Shown here: positions 1 to 8,785 of the stretch, in pieces
Position numbering within the stretch: the stretch's first letter is position 1
How the letters are laid out: the number at the start of each line of letters is the position of its first letter
The notes under the pieces: model-generated
Database searches by the model: none
Told to the model about the DNA's origin: nothing
Seen by the model: the letters and a program-made list of their open reading frames with translations, nothing else
Origin: Haloplanus salinarum
GTDB lineage: Archaea > Halobacteriota > Halobacteria > Halobacteriales > Haloferacaceae
Length of the DNA stretch: 64,000 nucleotides
Direction of reading: 5' to 3'
Assembly: GCF_024498175.1 (NCBI RefSeq)
Contig: NZ_CP101823.1
Location: 2,486,987-2,550,986 of the forward strand
Made by a program: the position numbers and the translations under genes

Positions 1-205
1 TGTGAGACGGAGGAATCGGGGAATCCGTTCTTCCCGACCCAGTCCGAGGACCCGGCGCCCGAGGGGGTGCGGTCACGAGAGAATCGCGGTGAACATGACC
101 GGAGCGCGTCGCAACGGACTCGGCCCGGCAGCCCGCCCGCTACGCCGGCAGGCAGCCCGGTAAGCCGTACCGTCGCGCGGAGGGATTCAGTCGAATCATC
201 GGACG

Positions 206-481
206 GTGATCGGAGTGACTGACCGCGAACCACTCCGGCTCCACCATACCGGTGAGGGCTATGAGTACGTTCGTTGTCGCTCCGGTGACGACGACGCGAC
301 GGCCTACATCCACCGTCTGACCTTCGTCGCCGAACACGGCCTCGACGCGCTCCCTCCGGACTGGCACGTCCATCACGAGATACCGATCCCGTGGCTCAAC
401 ACACCGGATAATCTCATCGCTGTCGAGCCGGTTTGCCACGGTCGCCACCACCTGCAGGACGAACCCCTCCCTTCGATCTGA
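206..481 (+). CDS. Small HNH-like protein
   Basis: A 91-aa protein with a GTG start; a second GTG at 215 is possible. Residues 54-82 carry closely spaced histidines (H54, H56, H57, H78, H81, H82) with an intervening Asn (N65) and Cys (C77). This is the layout of the short HNH-type endonuclease modules found in haloarchaeal viruses. The usual CxxC zinc pairs of larger HNH proteins are absent, so nuclease activity is uncertain. Its stop codon overlaps the ATG of the Rep-like gene by one base (TGATG), so the two are probably co-translated. It may act in replication or genome processing; that role is inferred. Confidence 0.5.
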   Translation: MIGVTDREPLRLHHTGEGYEYVRCRSGDDDATAYIHRLTFVAEHGLDALPPDWHVHHEIPIPWLNTPDNLIAVEPVCHGRHHLQDEPLPSI

Positions 482-2370
482 TGAGTCAGGACGCTTCACA
501 CCAGCGGGGCGGCTCTCGGCTCACCAACGGGACTAACTCTGTAACCCCCTCTGACGGTGGTAACTCGCCAGAATCGTCTCACGAGTTACCAACCCCCTCC
601 GAACGGGCCGCAGAGTTCGACCGGGCGTATCCCGACCGATCCAGGCTCTCGCTCACGGAGAGACATGGCCGCCGGTTGCGTCGCTCTCTCGTCGAAATCG
701 AGTACGTCGACCGGACGACAGAATCGGTCACTCCGATGGAAGACTCACAACAAGTGACCGAAATACAGGAAATCAGACCGCTGACGTGGAGCGCAGCCGT
801 CGATGATCTGCTCGAATCGCACGAACGAATGCGGAATACCACCCTCAACTTCGAACACGATGACGGCACAGAGTGGTCTCGACCGTCCGAGAACCGCTGG
901 ACAGAGGGCTATCAGAAACGCTATTTCGCTCAAATGAAAGGCTGGCTCCGGGAACTAACCGGAGGTATCCGGCCGAGTGGTGGGGAAACAGACCCGTCGT
1001 ACGCGAATCCGACGATCTGCCTCATCACCCGGTCGGCTTCCAGTACCCCGGATGGCGACCGACTCCCGCCGACGGATCACGATGCCGAACTCGCCGACTC
1101 CTGGTCGGACGTGTACCACACACTCCGAAACGTGATGCGGTCTCTCGGTTTCGAACTCGGTACGGACTGGCAATACGACCGTCGACAGGAACCCCACACC
1201 GGAAAGCGGGGCTCACACGGCACCAACACCTGCTACGGTCACGAACACATCGTGCTGGTCGTCGACGGCTCGATCACGCCGGGGTCCCTCCGGAAAGTCG
1301 TCGAAAAACACGTCGACGCCTGCGAACCGGCTGGCCCCAGCGCCCATGATCTCGACGTTCCCGACTGGGACGCAACCCCCGACGCAGTCGGAACTGTCGA
1401 GTGTTTCGACCCCGACGACGTGGAGGATATCGCGGCGTATGTCGCTTCGTACTGCTCGATTCAGCCGACGGATCTGCTCGAACGGAGTACCGAATACCAG
1501 GCATGGGCGGCGATCAAACACGCGACGAACACGCGCACGATCTCGCGGTCGGTCGCCGCCAAACAGGCGGCGAAGGCTGACCGGTGTCGCCAGCGTGCCG
1601 AGGATCCGAAGACAGAACAGGAGCAAGATCACGGTGAAGAGGTGGTTCGTGCCCCTGATGGTGCCCATCACGATGTCGAGTGTGCCGAATGCGGATCATC
1701 CCACGATATCCCTCAAGAAACGCTAACGCGTGCTCGACTCGAAACAGAATCTTCCTCGGATAACGGCCTTCCCGGGCGCGGCGGCCGCGCCGAGGCCGAA
1801 AGCGACGATGACGAGTTTCAATCCCGCGAGGAGAAGCTGGCCGAGCTATGGCCGTCGGCCGAATCTGCTGCGACAGTCGGTGAATCGTTGAAGCGTACTC
1901 GTCTCCGCTCGCAAATCCAGCGGGTGATTGAACAGGAACCCTCGATTACTGCACCCCGCCTTGCCGGTCGACTCGGTGAACCGCCTGATCTCGTTCAGGA
2001 TATACTCGAGGAAGAGCGCCGGGGCGTTGACCCGGACGAAGTGGTCGGTATTTCGAACCCACCTGAACCCTCGTGGAGCTTATCGAGTGTCGAAGTGAAC
2101 GGCGAAAAGCACACAGTCGCCTGCGACGGCGGCGGACCTGAGATGGTTCGTGTCACGAAGCCGTGGGAGAAAATCCTCCGAGAAACGAAACTGGGCAGAC
2201 CGGACGCTGATCGCACGAAGTGGCGTTGTGGAAAGTGCAACTTCGCAACGTATGAACCGGATATCATGGCCGGCCACCTTGTCGAATGCCTCGACTGCTG
2301 GCGCCTCCCGGACCTGGAGATCGTCGATGAAGTCCTACTGGTTGATATTCCGCCAAAGGAACGCCGTTGA
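481..2370 (+). CDS. Rep-like replication protein of betapleolipovirus type
   Basis: A 629-aa protein. ATG 481 was chosen because it overlaps the preceding stop; an upstream in-frame ATG at 433 would run deep into the HNH gene. Residues 254-256 read His-Glu-His followed by a hydrophobic strand, and residues 320-324 read Y-V-A-S-Y in a helix. Together these resemble the HUH and catalytic-tyrosine motifs of rolling-circle initiators. Two zinc-binding clusters follow: C401/C404, and C583/C586 with C603/C606 near the C-terminus. Betapleolipoviruses are known to carry a large Rep-like protein at this position, immediately before the structural genes. The HUH reading is my inference. No helicase motif is visible. 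Confidence 0.6.
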   Translation: MSQDASHQRGGSRLTNGTNSVTPSDGGNSPESSHELPTPSERAAEFDRAYPDRSRLSLTERHGRRLRRSLVEIEYVDRTTESVTPMEDSQQVTEIQEIRPLTWSAAVDDLLESHERMRNTTLNFEHDDGTEWSRPSENRWTEGYQKRYFAQMKGWLRELTGGIRPSGGETDPSYANPTICLITRSASSTPDGDRLPPTDHDAELADSWSDVYHTLRNVMRSLGFELGTDWQYDRRQEPHTGKRGSHGTNTCYGHEHIVLVVDGSITPGSLRKVVEKHVDACEPAGPSAHDLDVPDWDATPDAVGTVECFDPDDVEDIAAYVASYCSIQPTDLLERSTEYQAWAAIKHATNTRTISRSVAAKQAAKADRCRQRAEDPKTEQEQDHGEEVVRAPDGAHHDVECAECGSSHDIPQETLTRARLETESSSDNGLPGRGGRAEAESDDDEFQSREEKLAELWPSAESAATVGESLKRTRLRSQIQRVIEQEPSITAPRLAGRLGEPPDLVQDILEEERRGVDPDEVVGISNPPEPSWSLSSVEVNGEKHTVACDGGGPEMVRVTKPWEKILRETKLGRPDADRTKWRCGKCNFATYEPDIMAGHLVECLDCWRLPDLEIVDEVLLVDIPPKERR

Positions 2371-2429
2371 AATCATCCGTGATGAACCTGTGTTCGTTTA
2401 TCCGTTTCACTTTCACCCGGGTGGATTGT

Positions 2430-2467
2430 TCGCTTAAACCTAGTCTAGTATATGATACATATGTAGT
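2430..2467 (+). promoter_or_regulatory. Probable promoter of the structural operon
   Basis: The 97 bp between the Rep-like stop and the next ATG are AT-rich at the right end. A TATA-like CTTAAAC sits about 30 bases before the ATG at 2468, which suits an almost leaderless transcript. A 10-bp perfect palindrome (TACATATGTA) lies just before the start codon and could be an operator. No Shine-Dalgarno sequence is visible. Confidence 0.45.
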
Positions 2468-2806
2468 ATGGCAACGAACGAATCACCGTCGTTCGACGAT
2501 CTCGACCCGGTAGAATCGACTCCACGAGAATCCGGTTCCGACTGGATCAACCTCGAAACTGGCGAGAAGTTCGCCGGTGAAATCACCGCCTTCAATCCCG
2601 GCGCCGGTGGCGAAAACGACGCTGGTGTCGTCGAGATTGAGGGTCGTCCCTACTCCCTCAACTGGGGTCAACGGAACGATCTCATCGACGCCCTCGTCGT
2701 CGGCTCGACGATGGGCCTTCACAAGCTCGACGAAGAGGAATCGTTCACCGATGACGACACCGGCGAGGAAGTCGTCTACAACCCGACCGAAGTGAGGTTC
2801 GCCTGA
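2468..2806 (+). CDS. Small acidic protein ahead of the VP3-like gene
   Basis: A 112-aa, very acidic, soluble protein without signal peptide or membrane segment. Its middle (about residues 30-70) has alternating hydrophobic and polar residues suggesting a small beta-rich fold. It opens the structural operon, and its TGA overlaps the ATG of the VP3-like gene by one base. I do not recognise a family. Position suggests an early assembly or regulatory role conserved in this virus group, but that is inference. Confidence 0.6.
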   Translation: MATNESPSFDDLDPVESTPRESGSDWINLETGEKFAGEITAFNPGAGGENDAGVVEIEGRPYSLNWGQRNDLIDALVVGSTMGLHKLDEEESFTDDDTGEEVVYNPTEVRFA

Positions 2807-3210
2807 TGGCGCTGAACCACTCCTCTCCGTCGAAAATCGTCAGCAACTACGCGAACATCCGGACGATCCCGGCCATGCTGTCGGTCGTGTTCGCGCTCGC
2901 GAGCCTCTACCAGTTCGGCGGCATCGCTACCGTCGAACTCGTGTGGCTCTCGAACTACACGCTGACCGCCGAACACTCCGTGATCGCGTCGATGGGCACC
3001 TTCATCATCGCTCTCGCATCAAGCGAAACCAAGTCCTTCGAATACTACGAGACGTGGGAACAGGGCGTCATCGCCCTCGGTCCCCTCGTGATCGTTCTGG
3101 ACTACCTCACCACCGAGGTGACCGACTTCATCCTCGGCATCGGTGACCCCCTGGGCTACCAGATCGCCTTCCTCATCACGATCGTCTCGTGGACCGTCGC
3201 GGTGAGGTGA
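2806..3210 (+). CDS. VP3-like internal membrane protein
   Basis: A 134-aa protein with four predicted membrane helices at about 22-46, 57-72, 87-106 and 115-132 and no signal peptide. Pleolipovirions carry exactly two major proteins: a small multi-helix membrane protein lining the inside of the vesicle, and a spike. Size, helix count and position directly before the spike gene fit the internal one (VP3 in HRPV-1 naming). It overlaps the previous gene by one base and is separated from the spike gene by 7 bp. Confidence 0.7.
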   Translation: MALNHSSPSKIVSNYANIRTIPAMLSVVFALASLYQFGGIATVELVWLSNYTLTAEHSVIASMGTFIIALASSETKSFEYYETWEQGVIALGPLVIVLDYLTTEVTDFILGIGDPLGYQIAFLITIVSWTVAVR

Positions 3211-3217
3211 TTCTCCC

Positions 3218-4693
3218 ATGAACCGATCCCGTATTGTTTCGGCGCTGATCGCCTGCCTACTCATCACGGCTGGCGTCGCTGGTCCGCTGTCCCAACCTGC
3301 TGTTGCTCAAACTTCCCAGTGCAGTACCATGGATGCGTTCATCTACGATCTGTTCACGTTCCAGAACGTGAACGAGAACGAGGACCATCCCTGCTCAACC
3401 CATACGTCCGTCGAAAACGCACTCGAAGACGAGCAATGGTCTGATACACAGCAGGCCCGCGTAGACATCTACTCGCAAATCAAGGCAGAAAGCGAGGGCG
3501 TTGAGGCCTTCGACGCTTCCATGAGCAACTACGTCAACGACTCCGAAACTGTCGCTTGGAGCAAGATGCAGGTCGCCGTTGCTGAGGCCTACCAAAACGG
3601 CTCCTCGGAGTCCCAGGCGAAGTATGAAGCACAGAAGGCCATCGACGAATATTACGCTGTCAAACAACGGAACATCGTCGCTCGCTGGAATGCGATGGTG
3701 TTCAACGTCCGCCACGCGGCTGAGGTCCGAAACCAGGAAAACGTCTCGGCCCACTTCCTCATGTTCGACTTTGACGGCGGCAACGCCGACCAAATCGAAC
3801 CTGATGTAGTCAACCATACCGTCACCCTGGTCAACGGCTCGACCGTCACGGCGGAGTCCATCAAAATCGGAACAACGTCGTCTGCGAAGTTCGACAACAG
3901 CAACTTCCCTGGCACCCCCCAGGACATATTCGTCAAAAAGCCGACTGACAGCTACGACTCACAGGTCCGCTTCGATGTTCTGCGGTTCCACCAACGATTC
4001 CAAGAAATTCAGAACAAGCGGGACAGCCTCGTGTCTGAGTCGGACGCCTACATCAACTCGACGTACTCCGAGTACGAATCGGGGAACATCAACGCATCCG
4101 ATGTGATCTCGACGCAGACGGCCATGTTCGAGTACGGAACTCGGAGTGGGGGCGCGAACGAGTCTCTGTACGACTCGGTTGGTGCCCTGGCACTTGCTGG
4201 CTACGAATCCCCATCCCTCAACGGGTCGGGTACCATGGATGTCGTCTACCAGAACCAGACCTACACCGGCATAGTCATGGCTCGCACGGTCCCTGGTGGC
4301 TCCTGGTCGACGAATACGACGTACAATACGTCGAATTTCGATGGCCCGGTGTTCATCGCCACCACGACCGGCAAGAAGGTCGACATAGCGGAAGGCCATA
4401 CCTTCCGAATTAAGTCGATGCGTGCCCGGGATGGTTCGCCGATCTCGTCTGTGAACACCACCCGATACAACTACAAAACGGCCAACGCCAGCGAACTCGC
4501 CAGCGTTACTGAGCAACTGTCGACACTCCGGTCAGAACTCGAAAGTCGCGACACATCTGGCGGAGCCGGTGGTGGCTCCGGTGGAATGAGTCAGAATGCG
4601 ATGCTCATCTTGCTCGCTGTGGCGGCCGGCGCCGCGCTCGTGTACGGTCAGCAAAACGGCGGCAACGGAGGTGGACGCCGAGGTCGTCGATGA
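3218..4693 (+). CDS. VP4-like spike glycoprotein
   Basis: A 491-aa secreted protein. Residues 1-30 form a Sec signal peptide (basic start, hydrophobic core, Ala-Val-Ala-Gln end). The ectodomain has many N-x-S/T sequons, a long helical and heptad-like middle, and is acidic. A Gly-rich linker at about 447-456 leads into a single C-terminal membrane helix (about 461-477) and a short Arg-rich cytoplasmic tail. This is the standard design of the pleolipovirus spike that mediates attachment and fusion. Glycosylation is inferred only from sequon density. Confidence 0.72.
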   Translation: MNRSRIVSALIACLLITAGVAGPLSQPAVAQTSQCSTMDAFIYDLFTFQNVNENEDHPCSTHTSVENALEDEQWSDTQQARVDIYSQIKAESEGVEAFDASMSNYVNDSETVAWSKMQVAVAEAYQNGSSESQAKYEAQKAIDEYYAVKQRNIVARWNAMVFNVRHAAEVRNQENVSAHFLMFDFDGGNADQIEPDVVNHTVTLVNGSTVTAESIKIGTTSSAKFDNSNFPGTPQDIFVKKPTDSYDSQVRFDVLRFHQRFQEIQNKRDSLVSESDAYINSTYSEYESGNINASDVISTQTAMFEYGTRSGGANESLYDSVGALALAGYESPSLNGSGTMDVVYQNQTYTGIVMARTVPGGSWSTNTTYNTSNFDGPVFIATTTGKKVDIAEGHTFRIKSMRARDGSPISSVNTTRYNYKTANASELASVTEQLSTLRSELESRDTSGGAGGGSGGMSQNAMLILLAVAAGAALVYGQQNGGNGGGRRGRR

Positions 4694-4836
4694 TCCAACT
4701 CCTACTGGCACGCTACGCCGTCAAACTCGGCTTGGTCGTGTTGCTCGCCGTCGCACTCCAGGCCTCCGGCGTGCCGGTCTACGGGACCGCGCTCGATCTC
4801 CTGTCGGGCTTCGCTCCCAACTGGTTCCCAGTATAG
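4690..4836 (+). CDS. 48-aa membrane protein
   Basis: A short gene that starts within the spike stop (ATGA overlap). It encodes 48 residues with one hydrophobic helix at about 9-30 and a partly hydrophobic C-terminal half. It sits between the spike and the next secreted protein, in the operon and on the same strand. Small membrane proteins at this spot are common in pleolipoviruses. No specific function can be assigned. Confidence 0.55.
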   Translation: MIQLLLARYAVKLGLVVLLAVALQASGVPVYGTALDLLSGFAPNWFPV

Positions 4837-4862
4837 CCACCTGACCACCTCCATTCCCGCCC

Positions 4863-5438
4863 ATGAAACGCGTTATACTAATCACAATTATGATAAGTTG
4901 CATCGCTCCGACTGCACCCGCGCTCGCCCAAGAAACGAACACGTCGACGCCCACGGTCACGCCCACCCCGACGGACGCGCCGAGCAACGCGTCCGCCGAA
5001 CTCGTGATCGACGAAACCCTACGCATCACCGAGTGGTCGTATCGAGGAGGGACGTTCATCATCACGTTCCACTCCGACACCTACCAGTCGGTCTCTCTGA
5101 CCGCGGTGCCCGAATCATCCGGCTCCGGAGCATCCGCCGGCACCGTCAACTATCGCGAGCGAAACGTCCAGCCCGACGCTGAAACCGAAGTTCGGATCGA
5201 CGTGCCACAGTCCGGCGGCCGAGCCCGCGTCTGGATCTTCACCTCACGATCCGCCGAAACGGGTGAGGTCCACTACCTCGAAGCTGGCCGTGACTCGTCC
5301 CTGCTCTCCGGACCGTTCGACGGCTCGGACGTTCGAGACGGTGCTATCGGTGGAGCCTCCGGTGTCGGCTTCGCCGTACTCTACACGGTCGCTCGTGCCA
5401 AGCTCGGCGCCGATCAAGAGGGGGAACGCCTCGCATGA
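4863..5438 (+). CDS. Secreted protein with a C-terminal hydrophobic segment, pleolipovirus core
   Basis: A 191-aa protein with a clear signal peptide (1-23, ending Ala-Leu-Ala-Gln), a Thr/Pro-rich stretch (about 24-43), a beta-rich middle, and a weakly hydrophobic Gly/Val segment near 163-178. A homologous slot exists downstream of the spike gene in betapleolipoviruses. Its stop overlaps the next ATG (ATGA), showing tight coupling. It may be a minor virion component or spike partner; that is inferred from position. Confidence 0.55.
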   Translation: MKRVILITIMISCIAPTAPALAQETNTSTPTVTPTPTDAPSNASAELVIDETLRITEWSYRGGTFIITFHSDTYQSVSLTAVPESSGSGASAGTVNYRERNVQPDAETEVRIDVPQSGGRARVWIFTSRSAETGEVHYLEAGRDSSLLSGPFDGSDVRDGAIGGASGVGFAVLYTVARAKLGADQEGERLA

Positions 5439-5530
5439 CCTTCGAGTTCAAACTGTTCCTCCTGATCTTCTGCTCGATGTTCCTCGCGCACATTTCGGGT
5501 GTCCTCGTCTGGAGGTGGCTCGGCCGATGA
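5435..5530 (+). CDS. 31-aa single-helix membrane peptide
   Basis: A 31-residue ORF linked to both neighbours by 4-base overlaps (ATGA at each end). Almost the whole peptide is one membrane helix (about 5-26) capped by Arg residues at the C-terminus. The precise double overlap argues that it is translated. Function unknown. Confidence 0.5.
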   Translation: MTFEFKLFLLIFCSMFLAHISGVLVWRWLGR

Positions 5531-6372
5531 ACGATCATGACCAGGACGTGCCTCTCGACGAGTACGAAACCGACCGAGATCTCGACCGTCGCGAGACCGT
5601 CGACGATTCCGGAACGCGTGTCCCCCGCGACTCCACGCTGTTCCGCGTGTTCGCGTGGTTCGTCATCGTCTCCCCGATTCTACTCGCCGGAGTCGCTGGC
5701 GCCGGTATCCTGCTCGCCGAAATGTTGGATGTCACGATCCCGCGACCGCTTCACGTCGCCGGAATCGCGTTCGCCGTTGTCGCACCGACGGCCGGCCGAT
5801 GGGTCGGCGGCAAGGCCAAAGACTGGCTGTGGGACCCTAACTGGATCTACGTCGTCGATCTCGACGCCCGGTACCAAGAGGGGGCGATCTACCGATGGCC
5901 GTCCCAACAGTTCCGAGAGTTGGAGGTCACCGAGGGAAAACTCGACTGGCTCTCCCCGAATCTCGCCTGTGCCCGTGAGGTTGATCTACAGGAACAGACC
6001 CTCAAAGGAACGTGGCGCGGGACGTTCTCGGACCGCGACCTACTGCGGGCGCTCTCCGTCGTCCACGAGTGCCGTGAATCGCTCGAAGAGGACGCAAAGC
6101 GAGGCTTCGCCATCGAGGTCCAAGCGTTCGGTATCGTCCGCCGTGCCACCCGTAACGTCGTCCGTCGGGTCGTCTCGAACTTCGAGGACTGGACCCTTCC
6201 CGACGAAGGCGATTCCCTCTCCGACGAGATCGAGACGTCCATCTCCCAGTACGGGCTCGAAGACCGCATCCGTCAGATCAAGGAAGAGAACCCCGACGAA
6301 GAGGAGCTGAACCTCGGCCTCGACGATCTCGAAGGCTTCCAGAATGACCCGAAGGCGTCCGCCGATGACTGA
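5527..6372 (+). CDS. Pleolipovirus conserved membrane protein (ORF7-like)
   Basis: A 281-aa protein. The ATG at 5527 overlaps the preceding stop, so the longer in-frame extension upstream is rejected. The N-terminus (1-36) is highly charged; two membrane helices follow at about 40-66 and 74-92. The rest is a soluble cytoplasmic domain ending in an acidic helix-rich tail. Its place just before the ATPase gene matches a conserved gene of betapleolipoviruses. It is likely to anchor an assembly complex to the membrane, which is inference. Confidence 0.6.
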   Translation: MNDHDQDVPLDEYETDRDLDRRETVDDSGTRVPRDSTLFRVFAWFVIVSPILLAGVAGAGILLAEMLDVTIPRPLHVAGIAFAVVAPTAGRWVGGKAKDWLWDPNWIYVVDLDARYQEGAIYRWPSQQFRELEVTEGKLDWLSPNLACAREVDLQEQTLKGTWRGTFSDRDLLRALSVVHECRESLEEDAKRGFAIEVQAFGIVRRATRNVVRRVVSNFEDWTLPDEGDSLSDEIETSISQYGLEDRIRQIKEENPDEEELNLGLDDLEGFQNDPKASADD

Positions 6373-6490
6373 GGTCGTCGCCATGACTTTCGCCGAGCAG
6401 GTCGTCGCCGGCTGGTTCGTCACGACCGGCGCGTTCCTCCTGGTGCTCTATCACTTCGTTCGGTACGCACAACGGAGGCGTGGGTACTGA
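6365..6490 (+). CDS. 41-aa single-helix membrane peptide
   Basis: A short ORF overlapping the previous gene by 8 bases and sharing one base with the ATPase ATG. One membrane helix (about 13-31) is followed by an Arg-rich end. It pairs positionally with the 31-aa peptide on the other side of the 281-aa gene. Too short for family recognition. Confidence 0.45.
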   Translation: MTEVVAMTFAEQVVAGWFVTTGAFLLVLYHFVRYAQRRRGY

Positions 6491-7452
6491 TGCCCGATCT
6501 CGATGAAGACCTGTTCACCGCCGCCAAACTGTACGAACAGGTCGCGGGCGATCTCGACGGGGACCGCCGCCTCCTCGATCACGCCGGACTCCCCGTCGAC
6601 GACGGAACGAGCAAACACCTGTCGTTTCTCAAAACGGCGCTTGGCGACGACTGGTCCGCTTCCCGGCTCGCCGAGGCCTCCGAGGCGACCATAGCCTCCG
6701 GTGCGGCGTCCCGCGCAGTCACCGAGGGCGACGCGACGGCACTCTCCTATCTCGTTGGTGTAACGGAGACAGAACTCGACGGATCGTCGCTGCGCCTCCC
6801 GCTCCAACTGAACGCGGCGATGGACAACAACGACGCGACGGCCTTCATCGGCGGTGCCGGAAACCCGAACACGGGAAAAACCAACCTCGTTGCCCTACTG
6901 ACTGAACTTCGACGGGCGACCGTCGACGATCTCCTGGTGATCTCGAACTCGCGCACCTGGCCCGGTACGGACGAACTCGTGACCAGCGCCCACGATCTCG
7001 CCGTGACCTGCCTCGAACACCGGGACCGACCGAAGTTCGTCTTCATCGACGAAGGCTCGACGCACTTCGACGCGCGGACCCACAGCCGCGAGGTGGCCGT
7101 TCAGTTCACCCCGCTGGCGAAACGATTCGCCAAGATCGGCGTCGACGTGTTCGCTACGGTCGGCCACACCGGCAAAGACCTGCACCCCGAGGTGAAGCGT
7201 CTGCTCACGCTGGCGTTCTTCAAGACCGAAAAGAAGAGCGTCGACTTCTACGGAAACTGGCCCGCTGACGCCGATATGCCGACTGATCGGTTATTCGGTG
7301 GGACTGTCGAGGAACTCGAACCCGCGCTCGAAGAGCCCGACCCCGACGACGCAGCGCCGTGGGCGTGGAATCTCGAAGCCGAACTGTTCGCTCGTGATCT
7401 TGACTGGTCCGAACTCCTTGACCGACTACGAACCGGTGGTCCCCCCGACTAA
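6490..7452 (+). CDS. VP8-like P-loop ATPase
   Basis: A 320-aa P-loop NTPase. The Walker A motif is at 124-131 (GNPNTGKT, K130) and Walker B at 183-188 (FVFIDE, D187/E188). A conserved Arg-rich segment and His-Thr-Gly sequence follow at about 215-235. Pleolipoviruses encode one such ATPase at the end of the conserved cluster; some are found as minor virion proteins (VP8). It may energise genome handling or vesicle assembly. This is the last gene of the tightly packed operon. Confidence 0.72.
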   Translation: MPDLDEDLFTAAKLYEQVAGDLDGDRRLLDHAGLPVDDGTSKHLSFLKTALGDDWSASRLAEASEATIASGAASRAVTEGDATALSYLVGVTETELDGSSLRLPLQLNAAMDNNDATAFIGGAGNPNTGKTNLVALLTELRRATVDDLLVISNSRTWPGTDELVTSAHDLAVTCLEHRDRPKFVFIDEGSTHFDARTHSREVAVQFTPLAKRFAKIGVDVFATVGHTGKDLHPEVKRLLTLAFFKTEKKSVDFYGNWPADADMPTDRLFGGTVEELEPALEEPDPDDAAPWAWNLEAELFARDLDWSELLDRLRTGGPPD

Positions 7453-7585
7453 TCGATCACCGACCCACCGAAACCACGTTCTACTGACTCCACGCTGGAA
7501 GAGTACGGATAGACCTGTGTTCCACTCTCGCCGGTGTCAGTCTACTCTCCCAAAATCATATCCATTCTGGATTTCATTTCATATT

Positions 7586-8269
7586 ATGAGCAAGTCTGAT
7601 ACTGGAGAATCCGAAACTAATCTCCGCAATCCATCACTTCATACGGACGACTTCGAGAGACTGTTATCCGACAACTATAAAATATTCACTATTTTGAGCG
7701 TTTTCGCGGCACTATCCGTCTATTTATTCAATCTAAGTTCCGAGATTCAAGCAAATTACGTAGACTGGGGTGTTGCTGGTGCTTTATTCATGTTTATGTT
7801 GTCTGTCTTAGTGTTAGTTTATAAGTTGATGTATCAATTGGCCAATTATGAGGAGATCGGCATTGTCTTTCGAACCCTCACCAGTGGAATATTAGTTGGG
7901 CTTATAGCTGTTACAGTTGGTATTTTTAGCATCGTTTCAGAATTTTTCGGTGAAGTTGTTGTTCTTTCTTCTTTTGTCGTTGTTGGGATCATATATTCTG
8001 CATATATTAACTGGTTTCCTTGGGATGAATTTCGTGATCTCAATAACGTTCCAAAGAACGCGCGGGAAAAAATCAAAGAGGCTCCCAGTAAGGCTAATTT
8101 GTGGTGTGTGACCCTGTTACTAGTTTTTTCCAGTTTCTTGCCTTCTTTTCCAAAGTTGGACGGGGAATCAGGATATATCGTTATTCCTATGATTATTTGT
8201 ATTGTTCCGTTCCACTACGCTTTGAGTTTCGGTATTCGAAAGTGGCACTTATCGAAAATTCAAAGCTAA
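7586..8269 (+). CDS. Multi-helix membrane protein, AT-rich cargo gene
   Basis: A 227-aa protein. ATG 7586 is preferred because the upstream in-frame stretch overlaps the ATPase gene. Six hydrophobic helices are seen (about 31-50, 55-75, 88-107, 111-135, 169-187 and 195-215), with a polar 30-residue loop before the fifth. The gene is far richer in A/T than its neighbours and uses AT-ending codons, so it was probably acquired separately. It sits in the variable slot between viral core and repressors, convergent with another membrane protein 15 bp away. Superinfection exclusion or host defence are possibilities, not demonstrated. Confidence 0.6.
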   Translation: MSKSDTGESETNLRNPSLHTDDFERLLSDNYKIFTILSVFAALSVYLFNLSSEIQANYVDWGVAGALFMFMLSVLVLVYKLMYQLANYEEIGIVFRTLTSGILVGLIAVTVGIFSIVSEFFGEVVVLSSFVVVGIIYSAYINWFPWDEFRDLNNVPKNAREKIKEAPSKANLWCVTLLLVFSSFLPSFPKLDGESGYIVIPMIICIVPFHYALSFGIRKWHLSKIQS

Positions 8270-8284
8270 TCCAGCTAAACCAAA

Positions 8285-8767
8285 TCATACCCCCAGTAAA
8301 ATGAGTCTAGTTAGCAGATCTTTGTGTTTATACATTTTTGCTCGAAATCGTATCGTATCTACTTCCGATCGTAGACTTTCTGCCCATTCACGCATTGTTT
8401 CCTCGTCCATTTCGTAGGGTTCTGTCGGGTCTTTCGTAGCTTTTTGATAAAGCTGTAAACGCTCCATATTTATCAAGTATGTTTCAAAACCGTCAACAGT
8501 CGTAATTACATCATGACAAATATTCGGAGATCTATATCGAGCAGCCTCGACAGCGGATGTCTTTACAATAACATGAGAGTCGCCATCCCATTCTCCCTGA
8601 TCGATGACTTCTATCGTTCCCTCAATTTTAGATTGATTCTCTTTGATTTCAGAATAGATCGACGAGAATGCTGATCTTTTCGTTGATATGATTCCAACTG
8701 TACGAATCGCAATTGCTCCCAGTATAGCGGACAATACAGGAGGAACGTATATCAGGTAATCAGTCAT
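8285..8767 (-). CDS. Membrane-anchored helical protein, AT-rich cargo gene
   Basis: A 160-aa protein with an N-terminal membrane anchor (about 6-28) and a mostly helical, charged soluble domain. Like its convergent neighbour it is AT-rich compared with the viral core. The two stops are only 15 bp apart, which suggests they were gained as a unit. I recognise no domain. The anchor-plus-cytoplasmic-domain design occurs in phage defence and exclusion proteins, but nothing catalytic is visible. Confidence 0.55.
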   Translation of the reverse strand: MTDYLIYVPPVLSAILGAIAIRTVGIISTKRSAFSSIYSEIKENQSKIEGTIEVIDQGEWDGDSHVIVKTSAVEAARYRSPNICHDVITTVDGFETYLINMERLQLYQKATKDPTEPYEMDEETMREWAESLRSEVDTIRFRAKMYKHKDLLTRLILLGV

Positions 8768-8785
8768 GCTTAGCAGGAATCTTGA

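Noticed and set aside
5263-5526. N-terminal extension of the 281-aa pleolipovirus protein
   Set aside because: It overlaps the secreted protein gene and the 31-aa gene in another frame, while ATG 5527 overlaps the preceding stop as elsewhere in the operon.
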